Source: Hydractinia symbiolongicarpus (Eukaryota; Cnidaria; Hydrozoa; Anthoathecata; Hydractiniidae). Taken from it: 64,000 bases of DNA. Location: positions 1-64,000 of the forward strand of contig NC_079881.1 in assembly GCF_029227915.1 (NCBI RefSeq), in the 5' to 3' direction. Under the pieces are notes generated by a model. The model was given only the letters and a program-made list of their open reading frames with translations, made no database searches and was not told the origin of the DNA. This document shows, one piece after another, positions 50,250 through 62,300 of the stretch (positions are counted from its first letter, which is position 1; the number at the start of each line of letters is the position of its first letter). A program made the position numbers and the translations under genes.

Positions 50250-53200
50250 TGGAAATGGGTTTACTCACCGGTTACTTTCTTTGTATACATTCGACTATAC
50301 AAGCCAAGCCCGGGATTTACGGGAAATCGCGGGTTTTCGTTTGCCGGCGATTAAACCACTTTCATTAAGCGTCTCATCAAAAATGAAAACATTTCTAAAA
50401 AGTACAAGTGTCATGCGTTTTAGTGGTGAAAAAATAATTTAAAAAATCGTTCGGGAAATGAGTTTACTCCCTGGTTACCTTCTTTGTATACTTTTGACTA
50501 TACGGGCCGAGTCCGGGATTTACGGGAAATCGCGGGTTTTCGTTTGCCGGCGATTAAACTTCTTTTATTCAGCGTCTCATCAAAAATGAAAACATTTTTA
50601 AAAACTACAAGTCTCGTGGCCTTTAGTGGTGAAATAATAATTTAAAAAATCGTTCGGGAAATGAGTTTACTCCCTGGGTACTTTCTTTGTATACTTTTGA
50701 CTATACGGGCTGAGTCCGGGGTTTACGGGAAATGGCGGGTTTTCGTTTGCCGGCGATTAAACTTCTTTTATTCAGCGTCTCATCAGAAATGAAAACATTT
50801 TTGAAAACTACAAGTCTCATGCGTTTTAGTGGTGAAAAGATAATTTAAAAAATCCTGTTGGAAATGAGTTTACTCCCTGGGTACTTTCTTTGTATACTTT
50901 TGACTATACGGGCCGAGTCGGGGATTTACGGGAAGTCGCGGGTTTTCGTTTGCCGGCGATTAAACTTCTTTTATTCAGCGTCTCATCAAAAATGAAAACA
51001 TTTTTGAAAACTACAAGTCTCATGTGCTTTAGTGGTGAAAAAATAATTTAAAAAATCGTTCGGGAAATGAGTTTACTCCCTGGGTACTTCCTTTGTATAC
51101 TTTTGGCTATACGGGCCGAATCCGGGGTTTACGGAAAATGGCGGGTTTTCGTTTGCCGGCAATTAAACTCCTTTTATTCAGCGTCTCATCAAAAATGAAA
51201 ACATTTTTGAAAACTACAAGTCTCATGCGTTTTAGTGGTGAAAAGATAATTTAAAAAATCGTTTTGGAAATGGGTTTACTCACCGGTTACTTTCTTTGTA
51301 TACATTCGACTATACAAGCCAAGCCCGGGATTTACGGGAAATCGCGGGTTTTCGTTTGCCGGCGATTAAACCACTTTCATTAAGCGTCTCATCAAAAATG
51401 AAAACATTTCTAAAAAGTACAAGTGTTATGCGTTTTAGTGGTGAAAAAATAATTTAAAAAATCGTTCGGGAAATGAGTTTACTCCCTGGTTACCTTCTTT
51501 GTATGCTTTTGACTATACGGGCCGAGTCCGGGATTTACGGGAAATCGCGGGTTTTTGTTTGCCGGCGATTAAACTTCTTTCATTAAGCGTCTCATCAAAA
51601 ATGAAAACATTTCTAAAAAGTACAAGTGTCATGCGTTTTAGTGGTGAAAAAATAATTTAAAAAATCGTTCGGGAAATGAGTTTACTCCCTGGTTACCTTC
51701 TTTGTATACTTTTGACTATACGGGCCGAGTCCGGGATTTACGGGAAATCGCGGGTTTTCGTTTGCCGGCGATTAAACTTCTTTTATTCAGCGTCTCATCA
51801 AAAATGAAAACATTTTTAAAAACTACAAGTCTCATGTGCTTTAGTGGTGAAAAAATAATTTAAAAAATCGTTCGGGAAATGAGTTTACTCCCTGGGTACT
51901 TCCTTTGTATACTTTTGGCTACACGGGCCGAATCCGGGGTTTACGGAAAATGGCGGGTTTTCGTTTGCCGGCAATTAAACTCCTTTTATTCAGCGTCTCA
52001 TCAAAAATGAAAACATTTTTGAAAACTACAAGTCTCATGCGTTTTAGTGGTGAAAAGATAATTTAAAAAATCGTTTTGGAAATGGGTTTACTCACCGGTT
52101 ACTTTCTTTGTATACATTCGACTATACAAGCCAAGCCCGGGATTTACGGGAAATCGCGGGTTTTCGTTTGCCGGCGATTAAACCACTTTCATTAAGCGTC
52201 TCATCAAAAATGAAAACATTTCTAAAAAGTACAAGTGTTATGCGTTTTAGTGGTGAAAAAATAATTTAAAAAATCGTTCGGGAAATGAGTTTACTCCCTG
52301 GTTACCTTCTTTGTATGCTTTTGACTATACGGGCCGAGTCCGGGATTTACGGGAAATCGCGGGTTTTTGTTTGCCGGCGATTAAACTTCTTTCATTAAGC
52401 GTCTCATCAAAAATGAAAACATTTCTAAAAAGTACAAGTGTCATGCGTTTTAGTGGTGAAAAAATAATTTAAAAAATCGTTCGGGAAATGAGTTTACTCC
52501 CTGGTTACCTTCTTTGTATACTTTTGACTATACGGGCCGAGTCCGGGATTTACGGGAAATCGCGGGTTTTCGTTTGCCGGCGATTAAACTTCTTTTATTC
52601 AGCGTCTCATCAAAAATGAAAACATTTTTAAAAACTACAAGTCTCGTGGCCTTTAGTGGTGAAATAATAATTTAAAAAATCGTTCGGGAAATGAGTTTAC
52701 TCCCTGGGTACTTTCTTTGTATACTTTTGACTATACGGGCCGAGTCCGGGGTTTACGGGAAATGGCGGGTTTTCGTTTGCCGGCGATTAAACTTCTTTTA
52801 TTCAGCGTCTCATCAGAAATGAAAACATTTTTGAAAACTACAAGTCTCATGCGTTTTAGTGGTGAAAAGATAATTTAAAAAATCCTTTTGGAAATGAGTT
52901 TACTGCCTGGGTACTTTCTTTGTATACTTTTGACTATACGGGCCGAGTCGGGGATTTACGGGAAGTCGCGGGTTTTCGTTTGCCGGCGATTAAACTTCTT
53001 TTATTCAGCGTCTCATCAAAAATGAAAACATTTTTGAAAACTACAAGTCTCATGTGCTTTAGTGGTGAAAAAATAATTTAAAAAATCGTTCGGGAAATGA
53101 GTTTACTCCCTGGGTACTTCCTTTGTATACTTTTGGCTATACGGGCCGAATCCGGGGTTTACGGAAAATGGCGGGTTTTCGTTTGCCGGCAATTAAACTC

Positions 53201-55291
53201 CTTTTATTCAGCGTCTCATCAAAAATGAAAACATTTTTGAAAACTACAAGTCTCATGCGTTTTAGTGGTGAAAAGATAATTTAAAAAATCGTTTTGGAAA
53301 TGGGTTTACTCACCGGTTACTTTCTTTGTATACATTCGACTATACAAACCAAGCCCGGGATTTACGGGAAATCGCGGGTTTTCGTTTGCCGGCGATTAAA
53401 CCACTTTCATTAAGCGTCTCATCAAAAATGAAAACATTTCTAAAAAGTACAAGTGTTATGCGTTTTAGTCGTGAAAAAATAATTTAAAAAATCGTTCGGG
53501 AAATGAGTTTACTCCCTGGTTACCTTCTTTGTATACTTTTGACTATACGGGCCGAGTCCGGGATTTACGGGAAATGGCGGGTTTTCGTTTGCCGGCGATT
53601 AAACTTCTTTTATTCAGCGTCTCATCAGAAATGAAAACATTTTTGAAAACTACAAGTCTCATGCGTTTTAGTGGTGAAAAGATAATTTAAAAAATCGTTT
53701 TGGAAATGAGTTTACTCCCTGGGTACTTCCTTTGTATACTTTTGACTATACGGGCCGAGTCCGGGATTTACGGAAAATGGCGGGTTTTTGTTTGCCGGCG
53801 GTTAAACTTCTTTTATTCAGCGTCTCATCAAAAATGAAAACATTTTTAAAAACTACAAGTCTCATGTGCTTTAGTGCTGAAAAAATAATTTAAAAAATCG
53901 TTCGGGAAATGAGTTTACTCCCTGGGTACTTCCTTTGTATACTTTTGGCTATACGGGCCGAGTCCGGGGTTTACGGAAAATGGCGGGTTTTCGTTTGCCG
54001 GCAATTAAACTCCTTTTATTCAGCGTCTCATCAAAAATGAAAACATTTTTGAAAACTACAAGTCTCATGCGTTTTAGTGGTGAAAAGATAATTTAAAAAA
54101 TCGTTTTGGAAATGAGTTTACTCACAGGGTACTTTCTTTGTATACATTCGACTACACGGGCCAAGCCCGGGATTTACGGGAAATCGCAGGTTTTCGTTTG
54201 CCGGCGATTAAACCACTTTCATTAAGCGTCTCATCAAAAATGAAAACATTTCTAAAAACTACAAGTGTCATGCGTTTTAGTGGTGAAAAAATAATTTAAA
54301 AAATCGTTCGGGAAATGAGTTTACTCCCTGGTTACCTTCTTTGTATACTTTTGACTATACGGGCCGAGTCCGGGATTTACGGGAATTCGCGGGTTTTTGT
54401 TTGCCGGCGATTAAACTTCTTTTATTTAGCGTCTCATCAAAAATGAAAACATTTTTAAAAACTACAAGTCTCGTGGGCTTTAGTGGTGAAATAATAATTT
54501 AAAAAATCGTTTTGGAAATGAGTTTACTCACAGGGTACTTTCTTTGTATACATTCGACTACACGGGCCAAGCCCGGGATTTACGGGAAATCGCGGGTTTT
54601 CGTTTGCCGGCGATTAAACCACTTTCATTAAGCGTCTCATCAAAAATGAAAACATTTCTAAAAACTACAAGTGTCATGCGTTTTAGTGGTGAAAAAATAA
54701 TTTAAAAAATCGTTCAGGAAATGAGTTTACTCCCTGGTTACCTTCTTTGTATACTTTTGACTATACGGGCCGAGTCCGGGATTTACGGGAAATCGCGGGT
54801 TTTTGTTTGCCGGCGATTAAACTTCTTTTATTCAGCGTCTCATCAAAAATGAAAACATTTTTAAAAACTACAAGTCTCGTGGGCTTTAGTGGTGAAATAA
54901 TAATTTAAAAAATCGTTCAGGAAATGAGTTTACTCCCTGGGTACTTTCTTTGTATACTTTTGACTATACGGGCCGAGTCCGGGGTTTACGGGAAATGGCG
55001 GGTTTTCGTTTGCCGGCGATTAAACTTCTTTTATTCAGCGTCTCATCAGAAATGAAAACATTTTTGAAAACTACAAGTCTCATGCGTTTTAGTGGTGAAA
55101 AGATAATTTAAAAAATCGTTTTGGAAATGAGTTTACTCCCTGGGTACTTTCTTTGTATACTTTTTACTATACGGGCCGAGTCGGGGATTTACGGGAAGTC
55201 GCGGGTTTTCGTTTGCCGGCGATTAAACTTCTTTTATTCAGCGTCTCATCAAAAATGAAAACATTTTTAAAAACTACAAGTCTCATGGGCT

Positions 55292-58133
55292 TTAGTGGTG
55301 AAATAATAATTTAAAAAATCGTTCGGGAAATGAGTTTACTCCCAGGGTACTTTCTTTGTATACTTTTGACCATACGGGCCGAGTCCAGGATTTACGGGAA
55401 ATCGCAGGTTTTTGTTTGCCGGCGATTAAACTTCTTTTATTCAGCGTCTTATCAAAAATGAAAACATTTTTGTAAACTACAAGTCTCATGCGTTTTAGTG
55501 GTGAAAAAATAATTTTAAAAATCATTCGGGAAAAGAGTTTACTCCCTGGGTACTTTCTTTGTATACTTTTGACTATACGGGCCGAGTCCGGGGTTTACGA
55601 GAAATGGCGGGTTTTCGTTTGCCGGCGATTAAACGTCTTTTATTCAGCGTCTCATCAAAAATGAAAACATTTTTGAAAACTACAAGCTCATGCGTTTTAG
55701 TGGTGAAAAGATAATTTAAAAAATCGTTTTGGAAATGGGTTTACTCACAGGTTACTTTCTTTGTATACATTCGACTATACAAGCCAAGCCCGGGATTTAC
55801 GGGAAATCGCGGGTTTTCGTTTGCCGGCGATTAAACCACTTTTACTAAGCGTCTCATCAAAAATGATAACATTTCTGAAAACTACAAGTCTCATGCGTTT
55901 TAGTGGTGAAAAAATAATTTAAAAAATCGTTCGGGAAATGAGTTTACTCCCTGGGTACCTTCTTTTTATACTTTTGACTATACGGGCCGAATCCAGGCTT
56001 TACGGGAAATCGCGGGTTTTCGTTTGCCGGCGAATAAACTTCTTTTATTCAGCGTCTCATCAAAAATGAAAACATTTTTGAATACTACAAGTCTCATGGG
56101 CTTTGGTGGTGAAATAATAATTTAAAAAATCGTTCGGGAAATGAGTTTACTCCCTGGGTACTTTCTTTGTATACTTTTGAATATACGGCCCGAGTCGGAA
56201 ATTTACGGGAAGTCGCGGGTTTTCGTTTCCCGGCGATTAAACTTCTTTTATACAGCGTCTCATCAAAAATAAAAACATTTTTAAAAACTACAATTCTCAT
56301 GCGTTTTTAGTGGTTAAATAATAATTTAAAAAATCTTTCGGGAAATGAGTTTACTCCCTGGGTACTTTCTTTGTATACATTCGACTATACGGGCCAAGCC
56401 CGGGATGTACGGGAAATCGCGGGTTTTCGTTTGCCGGCGATTAAACTTCTTTTATTCAGCGTTTCATCAAAAATGAAAACATTTTTTAATACTACAAGTC
56501 TCATGGGCTTTAGTTGTGAAATAATAATTTAAAAAATCGTTCGGGAAATGATTTTACTCCCTGGGTACTTTCTTTGTATACTTTTGAATATACGGGCCGA
56601 GTCTGAGATTTACGGGAAGTCGCGGGTTTTCGTTTGCCGGCGATTAAACTTCTTTTATTCAGCGTCTCATCAAAAATGAAAACATTTTTAAAAACTACAA
56701 GTCTCATGCGTTTTAGTGGTGAAAAAATAATTTAAAAAATCGTTCGGGAAATGAGTTTACTCCCAGGGTACTTTCTTTGTATACTTTTGACCATACGGGC
56801 CGAGTCCAGGATTTACGGGAAATCGCAGGTTTTTGTTTGCCGGCGATTAAACTTCTTTTATTCAGCGTCTTATCAAAAATGAAAACATTTTTGTAAACTA
56901 CAAGTCTCATGCGTTTTAGTGGTGAAAAAATAATTTTAAAAATCATTCGGGAAAAGAGTTTACTCCCTGGGTACTTTCTTTGTATACTTTTGACTATACG
57001 GGCCGAGTCCGGGGTTTACGAGAAATGGCGGGTTTTCGTTTGCCGGCGATTAAACGTCTTTTATTCAGCGTCTCATCAAAAATGAAAACATTTTTGAAAA
57101 CTACAAGCTCATGCGTTTTAGTGGTGAAAAGATAATTTAAAAAATCGTTTTGGAAATGGGTTTACTCACAGGTTACTTTCTTTGTATACATTCGACTATA
57201 CAAGCCAAGCCCGGGATTTACGGGAAATCGCGGGTTTTCGTTTGCCGGCGATTAAACCACTTTTACTAAGCGTCTCATCAAAAATGATAACATTTCTGAA
57301 AACTACAAGTCTCATGCGTTTTAGTGGTGAAAAAATAATTTAAAAAATCGTTCGGGAAATGAGTTTACTCCCTGGGTACCTTCTTTTTATACTTTTGACT
57401 ATACGGGCCGAATCCAGGCTTTACGGGAAATCGCGGGTTTTCGTTTGCCGGCGAATAAACTTCTTTTATTCAGCGTCTCATCAAAAATGAAAACATTTTT
57501 GAATACTACAAGTCTCATGGGCTTTGGTGGTGAAATAATAATTTAAAAAATCGTTCGGGAAATGAGTTTACTCCCTGGGTACTTTCTTTGTATACTTTTG
57601 AATATACGGCCCGAGTCGGAAATTTACGGGAAGTCGCGGGTTTTCGTTTCCCGGCGATTAAACTTCTTTTATACAGCGTCTCATCAAAAATAAAAACATT
57701 TTTAAAAACTACAATTCTCATGCGTTTTTAGTGGTTAAATAATAATTTAAAAAATCTTTCGGGAAATGAGTTTACTCCCTGGGTACTTTCTTTGTATACA
57801 TTCGACTATACGGGCCAAGCCCGGGATGTACGGGAAATCGCGGGTTTTCGTTTGCCGGCGATTAAACTTCTTTTATTCAGCGTTTCATCAAAAATGAAAA
57901 CATTTTTTAATACTACAAGTCTCATGGGCTTTAGTTGTGAAATAATAATTTAAAAAATCGTTCGGGAAATGATTTTACTCCCTGGGTACTTTCTTTGTAT
58001 ACTTTTGAATATACGGGCCGAGTCTGAGATTTACGGGAAGTCGCGGGTTTTCGTTTGCCGGCGATTAAAGTTCTTTTATTCAGCGTCTCATCAAAAATGA
58101 AAACATTTTTAAAAACTACAAGTCTCATGCGTT
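55292..58133 (+). repeat. 7-monomer tandem duplication (1421 bp), block 2 only
   Basis: The two units are about 55292-56712 and 56713-58133. Anchors include TTTTGACCATACGGGCC, GCGTCTTATC, ATCATTCGGGAAAAGAG, ACTACAAGCTCATGCG, AAAATGATAACATTTC, TTTACGAGAAATGG and GCGTTTCATC, each found once per unit and once in block 1 (44128-45543). The second unit contains small private changes such as TTAAAGTTC at about 58066. Confidence 0.88.
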
Positions 58134-59360
58134 TTAGTGGTGAAAAAATAATTTAAAAAATCGCTCGGGAAAAGAGTTTACTCCCTGGGTACTTTCTTTG
58201 TATACTTTTGACTATACGGGCCGAGTCCGGGGTTTACGGGAAATGGCGGGTTTTCGTTTGCCGGCGATTAAACTTTTTTTATTCAGCGTCTCATCAAAAA
58301 TGAAAACATTTTTGAAAACTACAAGTCTCATGCGTTTTAGTGGTGAAAAGATAATTTAAAAAATCGTTTTGGAAATGAGTTTACTCACAGGGTACTTTCT
58401 TTGTATACATTCGACTATACAAGCCAAGCCCGGGATTTACGGGAAATGGCGGGTTTTCGTTTGCCGGCGATTAAACTTTTTTTATTCAGCGTCTCATCAA
58501 AAACGAAAACATTTCTGAAAACTACAAGTCTCATGGGCTTTAGTGGTGAAATAATAATTTAAAAAATCGTTCGGGAAATGAATTTACTCCCTGGGTACTT
58601 TCTTTGTATACTTTTGAATATACGGGCCGAGTCGGAAATTTACGGGAAGTCGCGGGTTTTCGTTTCCCGGCGATTAAACTTCTTTTATACAGCGTCTCAT
58701 CAAAAATAAAAACATTTTTAAAAACTACAATTCTCATGGGTTTTTAGTGGTTAAATAATAATTTAAAAAATCTTTCGGGAAATGAGTTTACTCCCTGGGT
58801 ACTTTCTTTGTATACATTCGACTATACGGGCCAAGCCCGGGATGTACGGGAAATCGCGGGTTTTCGTTTGCCGGCGATTAAACTTCTTTTATTCAGCGTT
58901 TCATCAAAAATGAAAACATTTTTTAATACTACAAGTCTCATGGGCTTTAGTTGTGAAATAATAATTTAAAAAATCGTTCGGGAAATGATTTTACTCCCTG
59001 GGTACTTTCTTTGTATACTTTTGAATATACGGGCCGAGTCTGAGATTTACGGGAAGTCGCGGGTTTTCGTTTGCCGGCGATTAAACTTCTTTTATTCAGC
59101 GTCTCATCAAAAATGAAAACATTTTTAAAAACTACAAGTCTCATGCGTTTTAGTGGTGAAAAAATAATTTAAAAAATCGCTCGGGAAAAGAGTTTACTCC
59201 CTGGGTACTTTCTTTGTATACTTTTGACTATACGGGCCGAGTCCGGGGTTTACGGGAAATGGCGGGTTTTCGTTTGCCGGCGATTAAACTTTTTTTATTC
59301 AGCGTCTCATCAAAAATGAAAACATTTTTGAAAACTACAAGTCTCATGCGTTTTAGTGGT

Positions 59361-62300
59361 GAAAAAATAATTTAAAAAATCGTTCGGGAAATGAGTTTAC
59401 TCCCTGGTTACCTTCTTTGTATACTTTTGACTATACGGGCCGAGTCCGGGATTTACGGGAAATCGCGGGTTTTCGTTTGCCGGCGATTAAACTTCTTTTA
59501 TTCAGCGTCTCATCAAAAATGAAAACATTTTTAAAAACTACAAGTCTCGTGGGCTTTAGTGGTGAAATAATAATTTAAAAAATCGTTCGGGAAATGAGTT
59601 TACTCCCTGGGTACTTTCTTTGTATACTTTTGAGTATACGGGCCGAGTCCAGGGTTTACGGAAAATGGCGGGTTTTCGTTTGCCGGCGATTAAACTTCTT
59701 TTATTCAGCGTCTCATCAGAAATGAAAACATTTTTGAAAACTACAAGTCTCATGCGTTTTAGTGGTGAAAACATAATTTATTAAATCGTTTTGGAAATGG
59801 GTTTACTCACCGGTTACTTTCTTTGTATACATTCGACTATACAAGCCAAGCCAGGGATTTACGGGAAATCGCGGGTTTTCGTTTGCCGGCGATTAAACCA
59901 CTTTCATTAAGCGTCTCATCAAAAATGAAAACATTTCTAAAAAGTACAAGTGTTATGCGTTTTAGTGGTTAAAAAATAATTTAAAAAATCGTTCGGGAAA
60001 TGAGTTTACTCCCTGGTTACCTTCTTTGTATACTTTTGACTATACGGGCCGAGTCCGGGATTTACGGGAAATCGCGGGTTTTCGTTTGCCGGCGATTAAA
60101 CTTCTTTTATTCAGCGTCTCATCAAAAATGAAAACATTTTTAAAAACTACAAGTCTCGTGGGCTTTAGTGGTGAAATAATAATTTAAAAAATCGTTCGGG
60201 AAATGAGTTTACTCCCTGGGTACTTTCTTTGTATACTTTTGAGTATACGGGCCGAGTCCAGGGTTTACGGAAAATGGCGGGTTTTCGTTTGCCGGCGATT
60301 AAACTTCTTTTATTCAGCGTCTCATCAGAAATGAAAACATTTTTGAAAACTACAAGTCTCATGCGTTTTAGTGGTGAAAAGATAATTTAAAAAATCGTTT
60401 TGGAAATGAGTTTACTCCCTGGGTACTTCCTTTGTATACTTTTGACTATACGGGCCGAGTCGGGGATTTACGGGAAGTCGCGGGTTTTCGTTTGCCGGCG
60501 ATTAAACTTCTTTTATTCAGGGTCTCATCAAAAATGAAAACATTTTTAAAAACTACAAGTCTCATGTGCTTTAGTGCTGAAAAAATAATTTAAAAAATCG
60601 TTCGGGAAATGAGTTTACTCCCTGGGTACTTCCTTTGTATACTTTTGGCTATACGGGCCGAGTCCGGGGTTTACGGAAAATGGCGGGTTTTCGTTTGCCG
60701 GCAATTAAACTCCTTTTATTTAGCGTCTCATCAAAAATGAAAACATTTTTGAAAACTACAAGTCTCATGCGTTTTAGTGGTGAAAAGATAATTTAAAAAA
60801 TCGTTTTGGAAATGAGTTTACTCACAGGGTACTTTCTTTGTATACATTCGACTACACGGGCCAAGCCCGGGATTTACGGGAAATCGCGGGTTTTCGTTTG
60901 CCGGCGATTAAACCACTTTCATTAAGCGTCTCATCAAAAATGAAAACATTTCTAAAAAGTACAAGTGTTATGCGTTTTAGTGGTTAAAAAATAATTTAAA
61001 AAATCGTTCGGGAAATGAGTTTACTCCCTGGTTACCTTCTTTGTATACTTTTGACTATACGGGCCGAGTCCGGGATTTACGGGAAATCGCGGGTTTTCGT
61101 TTGCCGGCGATTAAACTTCTTTTATTCAGCGTCTCATCAAAAATGAAAACATTTTTAAAAACTACAAGTCTCGTGGGCTTTAGTGGTGAAATAATAATTT
61201 AAAAAATCGTTCGGGAAATGAGTTTACTCCCTGGGTACTTTCTTTGTATACTTTTGAGTATACGGGCCGAGTCCAGGGTTTACGGAAAATGGCGGGTTTT
61301 CGTTTGCCGGCGATTAAACTTCTTTTATTCAGCGTCTCATCAGAAATGAAAACATTTTTGAAAACTACAAGTCTCATGCGTTTTAGTGGTGAAAAGATAA
61401 TTTAAAAAATCGTTTTGGAAATGAGTTTACTCCCTGGGTACTTCCTTTGTATACTTTTGACTATACGGGCCGAGTCGGGGATTTACGGGAAGTCGCGGGT
61501 TTTCGTTTGCCGGCGATTAAACTTCTTTTATTCAGGGTCTCATCAAAAATGAAAACATTTTTGAAAACTACAAGTCTCATGCGTTTTAGTGGTGAAAAGA
61601 TAATTTAAAAAATCGTTTTGGAAATGAGTTTACTCACAGGGTACTTTCTTTGTATACATTCGACTACACGGGCCAAGCCCGGGATTTACGGGAAATCGCG
61701 GGTTTTCGTTTGCCGGCGATTAAACCACTTTCATTAAGCGTCTCATCAAAAATGAAAACATTTCTGAAAACTACAAGTCTCATGCGTTTTAGTGATGAAA
61801 AAATAATTTAAAAAATCGTTCGGGAAATGAGTTTACTCCCTGGTTACCTTCTTTGTATACTTTTGACTATACGGGCCAAGTCCGGGATTTACGGGAAATC
61901 GCGGGTTTTCGTTTGCCGGCGATTAAACTTCTTTTATTCAGCGTCTCATCAAAAATGAAAACATTTTTAAAAACTACAAGTCTCATGGGCTTTAGTGGTG
62001 AAATAATAATTTAAAAAATCGTTCGGGAAATGAGTTTACTCCCTGGGTACTTCCTTTGTATACTTTTGGCTATACGGGCCGAATCCGGGGTTTACGGAAA
62101 ATGGCGGGTTTTCGTTTGCCGGCAATTAAACTCCTTTTATTCAGCGTCTCATCAAAAATGAAAACATTTTTGAAAACTACAAGTCTCATGCGTTTTAGTG
62201 GTGAAAAGATAATTTAAAAAATCGTTTTGGAAATGGGTTTACTCACCGGTTACTTTCTTTGTATACATTCGACTATACAAGCCAAGCCCGGGATTTACGG

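Larger units (their letters stand above)
47004..59360 (+). repeat. Segmental duplication, block 2 (12357 bp)
   Basis: This is the second copy of block 1. It has a tandem duplication of 1623 bp at its start, lacks the 1218-bp duplication of block 1, and has a private 1421-bp tandem duplication. These changes account exactly for the length difference (10531+1623-1218+1421=12357). Outside them, divergence appears limited to scattered single bases, for example ATCCTTTTGG versus ATCCTGTTGG near 50853. This implies a recent event. Confidence 0.9.
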
